DNA from: Hyphomonadaceae bacterium
Lineage (GTDB): Bacteria > Pseudomonadota > Alphaproteobacteria > Caulobacterales > Aquidulcibacteraceae
Length of the DNA: 64,000 bases
Direction of reading: 5' to 3'
NCBI GenBank assembly: GCA_016791385.1
Contig: JAEUMR010000002.1
Span: 1 to 64,000, forward strand
Shown: positions 56,170 through 64,000 of the stretch, piece by piece
Layout of the letters: every line of letters begins with the position of its first letter
Numbering within the stretch: position 1 is the stretch's first letter
Position numbers and translations under genes: made by a program
Notes under the pieces: model-generated
The model's database searches: none
Told to the model about the DNA's origin: nothing
What the model saw: the letters and a program-made list of their open reading frames with translations, nothing else

Positions 56170-59100
56170 TCAAATTTTGCCGTAGCCGCCGCCGCCGGGT
56201 GTTTCGATCACAAACACATCGCCTGCAGCTACGCTTGCTTCGGCCGTTGCGGCGAGTGTCGTGATCGTGCCGTCTTGATGTTCGATCCAATTGGCGCCGG
56301 GCTTGCCGTCGCCGCCTCCCGCCAAGCCGAATGGCGCGGTGTTGCGCCGATTGGACAGGATGGCCGCTGTCATCGGCGCGCGAAACCGGATCCGGCGCAC
56401 CGCGCCATCGCCGCCGCGGTGCTTGCCAAGCCCGCCAGAACCGTGGCGGACGCAAAAGCGCTCTACGAGTATTGGAAAGCGCGTCTCCAGCACCTCAGGA
56501 TCAGTCAGGCGCGAGTTTGTCATGTGCGTCTGGACGACGCTCGCACCGTCGAAAGTTGCGCCGGCGCCAGCGCCGCCGCAGATCGTTTCATAATATTGGC
56601 GCGTCGCATCGCCGAAGGTGAAGTTGTTCATGGTGCCCTGGCTCGCCGCGAGCGCGCCAAGCGCGCCATAGAGTGCGTCCACCACCACTTGGCTGGTCTC
56701 GACATTGCCGGCAACGACGGCGGCGCCCGGGCGCGGGTTCAGCAGCGACCCTTCAGGAACGGCGATCTCAATCGGCTTCAGGCAGCCTTCGTTGAGCGGG
56801 ATGTTGTCGCCGACCAGCGTGCGGAACACATACAGCGTCGCTGCACGGGTGATCGCCAGCGGGGCATTGAAGTTGTTCGGCTGCTGCGCGCTGGTCCCCT
56901 CGAAGTCGACCCGCAGGGAGCGGGCCGAGAGATCCGGCGTGACGGTCACGTTGACTGTGGCGCCGTTGTCCATCCGCACAGTGAAAGCGCCCGGCTTCAG
57001 CCGGTCGATCACGCGCCTGATTTGCTCTTCCGCATTGTCCTGCACATGCGCCATGTATGCAGTGACGGCTGCGCCCCCATAGTGGCCGACGAGCCGCTCG
57101 AGTTCATGCGCGCCGCGTACGCAAGCGGCGATCTGCGCCTTGAGATCCGCGATATTGCGGTCAATGTCGCGCGCCGGGTGCGGTCCCGATGCGAACAGAG
57201 CGCGCACCTGCGCTTCACACAGGGCGCCCTCCCGAACGAGCTGGAAGGTTTCGATCAGGACGCCTTCGTCCTCGATCCGGGTGCTGTTCGGCGGCATTGA
57301 GCCCGGCGTGATGCCGCCCACATCGGCGTGATGGCCTCGCGCCGCCGTAAAGAACGCCGGTGCGCTCTCGCCACCCAGAATGACTGGGGCGACGACGGTG
57401 ATGTCAGGCAGGTGCGTGCCGCCCGCATGGGGGGCGTTGAGCATGAAGATGTCGCCGCGCCGGAAGGCCCCGGCGCGCTCGCGCAAGATAGAGCGAACAC
57501 TCTCGCTCATCGAGCCCAAATGAACGGGAATGTGCGGCGCGTTGGCGACGAGCCCGCCGGTCCGGTCAAACACGGCGCAGGAGAAATCCAGCCGCTCCTT
57601 GATGTTCACCGATGAGGCGGTCGTCTGCAGCGCCAGTCCCATCTCCTCGGCCACACCCATGAAGCGGTTGTTGAACACCTCGAGCAGGATGGGGTCGATT
57701 CTTGTTCCCACTTCCGTGCGTTTGACGGGTGCATCACGCGTGAGGATGACGTCGCCATGTGCGTTGATGGCCGCCTGCCAGTCCGGCGCGACGTAGGTCG
57801 TTGCGCCGTTCTCGATGATGAGCGCGGGCCCGGGCGTTGAGAGGCCCACGGGAAGGCCCGCACGCATGAACACGGGCGCGTGCCGGACTTCGCCGTTCGA
57901 TACGATTGCAACGGTACGCGTTGCAACGCCGGCGACGGTTTTGGCCTCAGCGTGTGCGAAGGCATTGGCCGACCGCCGCGCGGCCTCCACTGTGATGGAG
58001 CCGAGGACGACGTCCCGATCGCGATCGACAAACCCAAAGCGCTTCAAGTGCTCGGCTTCAAACGCCTCGGCGAGCGCTTCCGCTGAGCGCAATGGGATCG
58101 CCAAGGTGGAATCGACGCCCTCGTACTTCAAGTTCGCGGTCACGTCGAACGCACTTGCGCCCCCCAGCGCCTGAGCGGATTTTTTCTTCATGCGCTCGAC
58201 CAGAGCAGCGAGGTTCTTCACGCGGTGGAGCGGCGTCTCAATGGTCTCTTCTGCGATCGCACGCACATCGGCGTGACCAATGCCCCAGGCTGAAAGAACC
58301 CCCGCGAGTGGATGCAGTAGGATTGTGCCGACGCCAGCCGCATCGGCGACGGCGCAAGCGTGCTGGCCGCCGGCCCCGCCGAAGGCGACAAGCGCATATT
58401 CTGTCGGGTTATAACCGCGCTGAATCGAGATCTTCTTGATCGCTTCGGCCATGTTGAGATTGGCGATGCTGAGAAAGCCCTCGGCAAGCTCGACAGGCGA
58501 CATGCTGCGGCCAGCGGCGCGCCCGACATCGGCGCTGAGGTCTTCGAACTTTTGTTCAACGATGGATCGATCAAGCGGTTGATCGGCTGTGGGTCCGAAG
58601 AGCGCTGGAAAGAATTCGGGCCGAACGCGTCCAAGCAATACGTTGCAGTCGGTAATCGTAAGCGGGCCGCCGCGGCGATAGCAGGCCGGTCCCGGATTGG
58701 CGCCCGCTGAGTGCGGGCCCACGCGCAAACGCGCGCCATCGAAAAAGCAGATAGAGCCCCCGCCGGCTGCCACCGTGTGCACTTCCAGCATCGGCGCGGA
58801 GAGTCGCACGCCCGCGACAATCGTTTCGTTGGTGCGCTCATAAGCGCCGGCGAAGTGCGACACATCCGTCGAGGTGCCACCCATGTCGAAACCGAGCGCC
58901 TTGCCGAAGCCAGCGCGCTCCGCGGCGCGCACCATGCCCACCACGCCCCCGGCGGGACCGGAAAGAACCGCGTCGCGCCCGCGGAAGGCGTGAGCGGGCG
59001 CCAAGCCGCCATTGGACTGCATGAACAGGAGCGAGGCATTCTCTCCGCCGCCTTGCTCGCGCACTGCGCCGGTGAAGCGATCGACATAGGCGCGCAGAAC

Positions 59101-59739
59101 CGGAGAGAGATACGCATCGGCGACGGTAGTGTCGGCGCGGGGGATAAACTTGATCAGCCCGCTCACCTCTGAACTGATCGAGACTTGTGTAAAGCCGATC
59201 TCGCGCGCGATTTCAGCAAGCCGCTGTTCGTGAGCGGGATAAGCCCAACCGTGCAAACAGGCGATGGCCGCGGCGCGGTGGCCGGCTTTGAACGCGGCTT
59301 CGAGTTCTGAACGCGCATGCGCCTCGTCCAGCGGCGTCAGCACCTCGCCGTCGGCGCTCACCCGCTCATGCACCTCGATCACATGCGAATGCAGGAGATC
59401 GGGCTTGACGATGTTGAGGGCGAAGATTTGCGGCCGTGCTTGAACGCCGATCTCGAGTGCGTCGCCGAAACCGGCTGTGACTACGAACGCGACCTTGGCG
59501 CCCTTGCGCTCCAGCAACGCGTTGGTGGCGACTGTGGTGCCGAGTTTGACCGCCTCGACATCGGCGAAGGTCGCTCCGTGCGCGTCGAGGATACGGCGTA
59601 TCGCCTCGAGCGCGGCATCCTCGTAGTGCTCAGGATTTTCCGACAGCAGCTTTTCGACGACCTGTGTCCCGCCCGGTCCAACGGCCACGACATCAGTGAA
59701 GGTGCCGCCCCGATCGATCCAGAATTGCCAAGACCCCAT
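56170..59739 (-). CDS. 5-oxoprolinase / hydantoinase, fused HyuA-HyuB
   Basis: 1189 residues. The N-terminal HyuA-type half (about 1-680) has [36 protein letters not shown] and [16 protein letters not shown]. The C-terminal HyuB half (about 690-1189) has [31 protein letters not shown] and [10 protein letters not shown]. Both halves are in one chain, as in eukaryotic-type 5-oxoprolinases. It hydrolyses 5-oxo-L-proline to glutamate at the expense of ATP; hydantoin substrates are possible. It heads an operon with a putative two-part permease and DUF2891. The tRNA-Arg gene lies just upstream on the same strand. Confidence 0.9.
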   Translation of the reverse strand: MGSWQFWIDRGGTFTDVVAVGPGGTQVVEKLLSENPEHYEDAALEAIRRILDAHGATFADVEAVKLGTTVATNALLERKGAKVAFVVTAGFGDALEIGVQARPQIFALNIVKPDLLHSHVIEVHERVSADGEVLTPLDEAHARSELEAAFKAGHRAAAIACLHGWAYPAHEQRLAEIAREIGFTQVSISSEVSGLIKFIPRADTTVADAYLSPVLRAYVDRFTGAVREQGGGENASLLFMQSNGGLAPAHAFRGRDAVLSGPAGGVVGMVRAAERAGFGKALGFDMGGTSTDVSHFAGAYERTNETIVAGVRLSAPMLEVHTVAAGGGSICFFDGARLRVGPHSAGANPGPACYRRGGPLTITDCNVLLGRVRPEFFPALFGPTADQPLDRSIVEQKFEDLSADVGRAAGRSMSPVELAEGFLSIANLNMAEAIKKISIQRGYNPTEYALVAFGGAGGQHACAVADAAGVGTILLHPLAGVLSAWGIGHADVRAIAEETIETPLHRVKNLAALVERMKKKSAQALGGASAFDVTANLKYEGVDSTLAIPLRSAEALAEAFEAEHLKRFGFVDRDRDVVLGSITVEAARRSANAFAHAEAKTVAGVATRTVAIVSNGEVRHAPVFMRAGLPVGLSTPGPALIIENGATTYVAPDWQAAINAHGDVILTRDAPVKRTEVGTRIDPILLEVFNNRFMGVAEEMGLALQTTASSVNIKERLDFSCAVFDRTGGLVANAPHIPVHLGSMSESVRSILRERAGAFRRGDIFMLNAPHAGGTHLPDITVVAPVILGGESAPAFFTAARGHHADVGGITPGSMPPNSTRIEDEGVLIETFQLVREGALCEAQVRALFASGPHPARDIDRNIADLKAQIAACVRGAHELERLVGHYGGAAVTAYMAHVQDNAEEQIRRVIDRLKPGAFTVRMDNGATVNVTVTPDLSARSLRVDFEGTSAQQPNNFNAPLAITRAATLYVFRTLVGDNIPLNEGCLKPIEIAVPEGSLLNPRPGAAVVAGNVETSQVVVDALYGALGALAASQGTMNNFTFGDATRQYYETICGGAGAGATFDGASVVQTHMTNSRLTDPEVLETRFPILVERFCVRHGSGGLGKHRGGDGAVRRIRFRAPMTAAILSNRRNTAPFGLAGGGDGKPGANWIEHQDGTITTLAATAEASVAAGDVFVIETPGGGGYGKI

Positions 59740-59760
59740 GCCGGCTTACCCAATAGGCAG

Positions 59761-59837
59761 TGGCGACCCCGGAGAGATTCGAACTCCCGACCGTGTCCTT
59801 AGGACGGACCTGCTCTATCCAGCTGAGCTACGGGGCC
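59761..59837 (-). tRNA. tRNA-Arg (anticodon CCT)
   Basis: 77 bases including an encoded CCA. The acceptor stem GGCCCCG pairs with CGGGGTC (one G-T), the D-arm is GCTC...GAGC, the anticodon stem GGTCC/GGACA has one end mismatch around loop GTCCTAA (anticodon CCT, reading AGG), and the T-arm is GGGAG-TTCGAAT-CTCTC with a G-T. The discriminator is G. It lies 21 bases upstream of the oxoprolinase start on the same strand. Confidence 0.93.
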
Positions 59838-59942
59838 AACGCCTTGGAGAGCTAGGCAAAAGGGCGCGGCGCTGCAACCCAGTTTGGGCGCTGGACGCCC
59901 CGTAGCGTCGGGACCACAATGCGCCCGCGAAGGGGAGACGCC

Positions 59943-61778
59943 ATGGCGCACAAATACGCCAATATCTGGTCGCGGGCGGCGGCCGGTCTCACCGCTCTGG
60001 CGCATACCCAGGCCAGCGTTTTTCGCTGGGGCGTGGTGCTGGTTCTGACCTGTGTGTGGATCGGCGGCGGCCTTTGGGTCTGGCGCGACCTTGGCTTTTC
60101 GGAATCGTTCTACCGCACGCTGAGCGCTGTCAGCATGTGGGACGAGTATTTCAACGCGCATGATCCCGCGCGCGAAGTGGTGCGCTATGCGGCGCTGGCG
60201 GCGCCGGTCGTGGGCTTGTTGTTCGCGTTTTCCGGCCAGCTCGGCCGGTCGCTCGCACGCATCTTCAACCTTGCGGCCGCGCGCCATATCGTTATCGCCG
60301 GCGACAGCCCCGCGGCGCTCTCGCTTGCGCTTGATTGCCGGCGCTGCAAGGACAGCGTGATCCTGATCGCGCAAGATCTGGCCGACGAAACCGCGCTCGG
60401 CCTCCGGCGCAAGGGCGTGATCGTGCTGGCGGGCGATGCGACGCATATCGAAACGCTCCGCACCGCACGCGCCCATCATGCTGCGCACGTGGTTGCGTTC
60501 GAGCCTGACGACACCGCCAACCTGCAGATCGAGGCGGCGGTACGCCGCCTCGTCGGCAAGGCGCGGCGCAAACCGCCGATCGGGGTGCACGTTTCGACGC
60601 GTTCGCCGATGCTGCTGAAGGAAGCGCGCGAGATGCGCTCAGCAGAAATGCGCCGCAAGGAGAAGAAGAAAGAACAGCACGGCCCGATTGATCCGAAGCC
60701 GTTCTCGCTTGAAGAAATGGCTGCGCGCGCCCTGGTGCAGCACGAAAGCCAGACGCTGCTCTCGCTTGCGCAGCAATTTGGCCAGGAGCGGGTGCACATC
60801 GTCTTCTTTGGTTTCGATTCCGCCGGTGAGGCGGTGGCCGCGCGTGTGCTGATGAGCCTGTGGTCGGCGCATTTCGCGCCGCCGTGCATCACCGTGCTGG
60901 CGCCGCAGCCCGAAGCGGCGGAAGCGGCGTTCAAGGCCCGCTATCGTGAAGCCTTTGCGCACCCCGATCTATGGACCGCCGACGTCGCCTTCCAGCCCTT
61001 CGACTGGGACGCCGCCTCGATCGGCCCTGAATTGCTTGACCGGGTCGAGCAGACCCGCGGCAAGCCCACGGCTATCGTTGTCTCAACGGGCGCCGATCCG
61101 GGCAACATCCACCTTTCCATCGCCTTGAAGCGGGCGTGCAATCACGGCCTGCGCTGGCCTGTGCCGATCTTCATGCGCGAGTCGAGCCAATCGGAGTTCT
61201 CGCAACTCTATGCGCACGGCGACGACACGGCCGAACTCGACGCTTACCTGCAGGCGTTCGGCGCGCACCAAGTCAACGCCACGCGCGCGCGCATCATCGA
61301 AGGCTCGCTCGATCAGGGCGCGGCGATCGCGCATGAGCACTACAATAAGGGCCTGGGGCAGCGCGAAGCGATGAGCATGCGCGAATTGCAGGCGGCGATG
61401 CGCGATTGGTCAGACGTGCTGGAGACCTATCGCGCCGCCAACCGCGCTGCGTCTGATTCTGCCATGACGAAGATATGGGACGCCGGCTGGCGCCCGGCTA
61501 AGGGCGACGAGAAGGGCGACACCGCGCCCACGGTCGCGCCCGAGTTGATGGAGCAAATGGCGCGGCGCGAGCATGACCGCTGGGTGGCGGAGCGGCTGAT
61601 GGCGGGTTGGCGCCCGACGGGCCAGGGCGAGGCGCGCAACAACGACCTGATGGCGCACGACAAGCTTGCGCCCTGGGATGCGCTCACCGATCAGGACCGC
61701 AACAACGACGCCGTGCAGGTGCGCGCTGCGCTTGATGTCGCCCGGGTCGTGCACAAGGAAGGCTTCGTGCGTCGCTAA
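59943..61778 (+). CDS. Membrane protein with RCK/TrkA-N-like and RyR domains
   Basis: 611 residues from the ATG at 59943. Two transmembrane segments (about 27-50 and 80-100) are followed by a TrkA-N/RCK-like nucleotide-binding region (about 112-225: HIVIAGDSPAALSLALDCR, VIVLAGDATHIETLRTA). A second similar unit lies at about 280-420 (VHIVFFGFDSAGEAVAARVL, AIVVSTGADPGNIHLSIAL). The C-terminus (about 535-600) is a RyR domain: ARREHDRWVAERLMAGWRPTG ... DLMAHDKLAPWDAL. RCK domains gate K+ channels; bacterial RyR domains bind small nucleotides in some systems. Probably a ligand-gated ion channel-like or sensory membrane protein. Confidence 0.8.
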   Translation: MAHKYANIWSRAAAGLTALAHTQASVFRWGVVLVLTCVWIGGGLWVWRDLGFSESFYRTLSAVSMWDEYFNAHDPAREVVRYAALAAPVVGLLFAFSGQLGRSLARIFNLAAARHIVIAGDSPAALSLALDCRRCKDSVILIAQDLADETALGLRRKGVIVLAGDATHIETLRTARAHHAAHVVAFEPDDTANLQIEAAVRRLVGKARRKPPIGVHVSTRSPMLLKEAREMRSAEMRRKEKKKEQHGPIDPKPFSLEEMAARALVQHESQTLLSLAQQFGQERVHIVFFGFDSAGEAVAARVLMSLWSAHFAPPCITVLAPQPEAAEAAFKARYREAFAHPDLWTADVAFQPFDWDAASIGPELLDRVEQTRGKPTAIVVSTGADPGNIHLSIALKRACNHGLRWPVPIFMRESSQSEFSQLYAHGDDTAELDAYLQAFGAHQVNATRARIIEGSLDQGAAIAHEHYNKGLGQREAMSMRELQAAMRDWSDVLETYRAANRAASDSAMTKIWDAGWRPAKGDEKGDTAPTVAPELMEQMARREHDRWVAERLMAGWRPTGQGEARNNDLMAHDKLAPWDALTDQDRNNDAVQVRAALDVARVVHKEGFVRR

Positions 61779-63865
61779 TCGCCGACGCGGCCGCCGTCCT
61801 GGCGCGTAACCACCACGACCGCCGAGCGCGGCCAGGAATCGCCGCCATCCGGAAAGTTCGACGGCGGGCGGCGGCCATTGCGCCAACGCAGTTCGGAGAT
61901 GTGCGTGCCGGCGAGGTCGTTCTCGCCGGGGTGCTGAATCGCGGCGAGGAAAGCCGTCTCATCCAGCGCCAGCGTCGGGCCGCAGATTTCCGCGCCCACG
62001 GGGCCAACGAGGAAGCGCTTCACCGGACGCGGACCTTCGCCGAGCGCGGATGTCACCACCACTTGGTCGTTGCAGTCCTCGAATACGGCGTCCGAGCCGT
62101 CGGTGGCGATCCACACGTTTGAACGTGAATCGAAGCAGATGTTGTCCGGGCAGGCGAAACGCTCGCCGCTGATGGTCGGTTGGCCATTGAGCGAAACGGA
62201 GACCGCCGTAACCACGCCCGTGTCGCTCGTAATGGTCTCGCGCGCTGGATCGCCGCCGAGGGCGAAAACATCCCAGCGGAAGCGTGTTGCGGCGCAATCG
62301 CCGCCTGCTTCATCGATGCGGATGATGTGCCCGGTGAGGTTGGATTGCTGCACGTGTTCGCGCTGCGCTTCGCCGCGGCGCGGATTGCCGGGACGGGCGA
62401 AGCTCTCATTCTTGTTGTTGGTGCAGACGACCAGCACCGTGCCGAGGCCGCGCCAGTTTTCATCGACGAGCGCCTCGACGTCTTCGGGGCGATCCATCGG
62501 CGTGGCCTCAAGCAGGCGCGCCGCTTCGCGGGCGCGGACATAGACGTCGGCTTCGCTCTCGAACGGTTGATGATAGGGCGCATCGGCGATAGCGCGATTG
62601 ATTGCTGCGAGATCGAGCGGCAGCCACTCGCCACCGCCGCGTTCATCGAAGCGGGCGACATAGAGCGCGCCGTCATCGAGCAGGTCGCGGTTCGCGGTGC
62701 GATTGGCCGGATCGAAGCGGCTGCGTGAGACAAACTTGTACACGCACTCGTCGATCTGATCGTCGCCCATATAGACGACGACGCGGCCATCGTGCGCCAG
62801 CGCCGTGGTGGCGCATTCGCCCTTCTTGCGGCCCAGCGCAGTGCGTTTGCGCGGCAGCCACGTGGGATCATAAGGATCGATCTCGGTGACCCAGCCATAC
62901 AGCGCAGGCCCGTGCGGATTGCGCGAGACGTCGTATTGTGCCGGATACGGCCGCGCCGAACCGGAGAACAGCGGATAGCCGAAGCGGCCGGCGTCATAGA
63001 TCCAGGCGCCATCCTGCTGCGCCGCGGCGAGCGGTTCGGCGGCGGCGTTGCTCAGCATGAAGAAGCCGTCGAAGTTTTCTTCCGACGTGAGGTAGGTTCC
63101 CCAGGGCGTGCGTCCGCCGGCGCAATTGGCCAGCGTGCCGCAATGAACAGCGCCGGGTTCGGCTGAATCCGATGCGGCATTGAACGCGCCTTTGCCGGCT
63201 TCGATCCAGCGATGGCCCGCGGCCGGGCCGGAGAAGATGACGGGCGAGAACGGCGTGATGCGCCGGTTGCGCCCGGTCCCCGGCGCGGGGTCCTTGCGGA
63301 CGCGCCACTCGCCGCCGGCGCGCTCAACCTCGACAACGCTGGCGCCGACCGCCGCGAGCGCCACTTCGCCATGCGCCGGCGTGAACTCGCGCGGGCTGTG
63401 CAGCGCCGGAAACAGCAGCGACGGCTCGACGTATTCGTGATTGGCGCAAAGCAGGAAACGGTTCTGGTTCTTCGGGAACGGAAACGCATACTCGGCCGGA
63501 AACAGCGCCAGCATGTCGTTGTTCTGACCGAAGCGCTGTTCTTGCTCGGCGCGCGTCAGCGTATCGGGATTGAAGCTTGGCGAGACGCTATCGAACAGCG
63601 CATCGCCCCACGCCACCAGCGTCTGCCAGCGATAGCCGGGCGGCAGCGTGATCGTGTCGGCTTGCGTCGCCGCGACGCTGGCAAAGTCCGTCGCAGCGGC
63701 AGCGGCCGGCGCAGACGCGGCCGGCGCAGACGCGGCCGGCGCCGACGCGGCCGGCGCCGACGCGGTCGCGCACGCTGCGAGGTTGAGCAGCGGCAGCCCG
63801 GCGAGGCCTCCAAGCAGCGCGCGCCGGGTCGCGATCAGGTCATTGATGTGCTTGGCTTGGCTCAC
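61775..63865 (-). CDS. PhoX-type alkaline phosphatase (DUF839), Tat-exported
   Basis: 696 residues from a GTG at 63865 (GGAGAC 9 bases upstream). The N-terminus ATRRALLGGLAGLPLLNLAAC is a Tat-like leader ending in a possible lipobox. It is followed by a low-complexity repeat SAPAA (four 15-bp DNA copies), then the PhoX/DUF839 beta-propeller with LLCANHEYVEPSLLF, LTSEENFDGFF and DSRSNVWIATDGSD. PhoX binds Ca/Fe and dephosphorylates phosphomonoesters in the periplasm. It converges with the RyR gene with 4-base overlap. It functionally parallels the PhoD-type enzyme near 5 kb. Confidence 0.88.
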   Translation of the reverse strand: MSQAKHINDLIATRRALLGGLAGLPLLNLAACATASAPAASAPAASAPAASAPAAAAATDFASVAATQADTITLPPGYRWQTLVAWGDALFDSVSPSFNPDTLTRAEQEQRFGQNNDMLALFPAEYAFPFPKNQNRFLLCANHEYVEPSLLFPALHSPREFTPAHGEVALAAVGASVVEVERAGGEWRVRKDPAPGTGRNRRITPFSPVIFSGPAAGHRWIEAGKGAFNAASDSAEPGAVHCGTLANCAGGRTPWGTYLTSEENFDGFFMLSNAAAEPLAAAQQDGAWIYDAGRFGYPLFSGSARPYPAQYDVSRNPHGPALYGWVTEIDPYDPTWLPRKRTALGRKKGECATTALAHDGRVVVYMGDDQIDECVYKFVSRSRFDPANRTANRDLLDDGALYVARFDERGGGEWLPLDLAAINRAIADAPYHQPFESEADVYVRAREAARLLEATPMDRPEDVEALVDENWRGLGTVLVVCTNNKNESFARPGNPRRGEAQREHVQQSNLTGHIIRIDEAGGDCAATRFRWDVFALGGDPARETITSDTGVVTAVSVSLNGQPTISGERFACPDNICFDSRSNVWIATDGSDAVFEDCNDQVVVTSALGEGPRPVKRFLVGPVGAEICGPTLALDETAFLAAIQHPGENDLAGTHISELRWRNGRRPPSNFPDGGDSWPRSAVVVVTRQDGGRVGD
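63702..63761. repeat. Four 15-bp tandem repeats inside the PhoX gene
   Basis: Four contiguous 15-base units, GCGGCCGGCGCAGAC twice then GCGGCCGGCGCCGAC twice, in frame, encoding the SAPAA linker after the signal peptide. Length variation between strains would be expected. Confidence 0.85.
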
Positions 63866-63873
63866 GCGGTCGT

Positions 63874-63889
63874 CTCCGGCTGACCGGAG
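63874..63889. repeat. Hairpin over the PhoX ribosome-binding site
   Basis: CTCCGG-CTGA-CCGGAG (6-bp stem). On the minus strand the downstream arm contains the GGAG of the PhoX GTG start, so it may limit translation. It could also end the gene to the right, whose stop is at 63895. Confidence 0.4.
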
Positions 63890-63894
63890 CAGCC

Positions 63895-64000
63895 CTATTC
63901 AGCTTGCGCGACACTACCGTGACAAGACAGGCCCAGCGCCTCGCGCATTTCAGCAATGTCCGCGAGCTTCTGTTTAAACAGCGTCCAGTCGTCGCGCTCG
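63895..64000 (-). CDS. C-terminal fragment of a gene running off the right edge
   Basis: An open frame on the minus strand from the window edge to a TAG at 63895-63897. It encodes at least 34 residues beginning ERDDWTLFKQKLADIAEMRE and ending SVAQAE, with GC-rich third positions consistent with coding. No family can be named from this fragment. It would be the gene upstream of phoX on the same strand. Confidence 0.4.
   Translation of the reverse strand, partial: ERDDWTLFKQKLADIAEMREALGLSCHGSVAQAE

Noticed and set aside
63702..63761. CRISPR-like repeat
   Set aside because: Units are contiguous 15-mers without spacers and encode an in-frame protein linker.

Overview
The window is 64 kb of high-GC, densely coded chromosome from an alphaproteobacterium, most likely a Caulobacterales / Hyphomonadaceae-type organism. 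The evidence is the linked housekeeping block (coaBC-ubiB-ubiE | mutM-echA-rpsT-dnaA-dnaN-recF-gyrB), the cobS/cobT cobaltochelatase pair, the alphaproteobacterial families DUF6481, MmcB, CsgH and CarD, FnrL/FixK-type boxes (TTGAT-N4-ATCAA), and clustered GANTC (CcrM-type) sites. I saw no insertion sequence, prophage, CRISPR array or rRNA operon. One tRNA gene is present (tRNA-Arg CCT).

Layout. 0.1-2.65 kb: a ZnuD-like TonB-dependent receptor behind a small His/Cys membrane protein. 2.7-9.6 kb: a long minus-strand run (GH13 glucosidase, PhoD-type phosphatase, alpha/beta hydrolase, DUF6624 protein, MoeB/ThiF enzyme, a 49-residue lipoprotein, a Pro-rich membrane protein, dUTPase). 9.7-11.4 kb: a radical SAM enzyme translationally coupled to a sterol-desaturase-family protein. 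11.4-26.5 kb: the replication/ubiquinone block, interrupted by a CYP153-type P450 and an ExoD-like membrane protein between recF and gyrB. 26.6-30.6 kb: an acyltransferase, a DUF2804 protein, a ferritin-like diiron protein and a small zincin. 30.7-32.2 kb: a compact curli-type operon (curlin, CsgH, curlin). 32.2-34.7 kb: two lipoproteins, a sirtuin and ThpR. 35-37.6 kb: a lipoprotein cytochrome c and a sulfide-detoxification module (persulfide-dioxygenase-type hydrolase, rhodanese, TauE/SafE exporter). 37.6-40.5 kb: MmcB, DUF1254/DUF1214, BolA, a DnaJ-like protein and a membrane protein. 40.5-46.2 kb: cobS and cobT separated by a low-GC inserted gene, a phytase-like esterase, rpmB and a DUF3108 protein. 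46.4-52.3 kb: a SUV3-like helicase, S4 protein, 7Fe ferredoxin, CarD regulator, thermonuclease and exonuclease III. 52.3-59.7 kb: a TonB-like protein, then a DUF2891-DUF979-DUF969-oxoprolinase operon. 59.8-64 kb: tRNA-Arg, a membrane RCK-RyR protein, a PhoX-type phosphatase and the tail of one more gene.

The points most worth a second look are: three perfect FNR/FixK boxes within 9 kb; a DnaA whose ATPase motifs depart from the canonical ones; perfect palindromes over the recF ribosome-binding site and the exoD-like start codon; a mini curli operon without csgEFG; a probable 5-oxoproline import-and-hydrolysis operon; a foreign-looking gene inside cobS-cobT; and three GANTC sites in a perfect inverted repeat upstream of the helicase.
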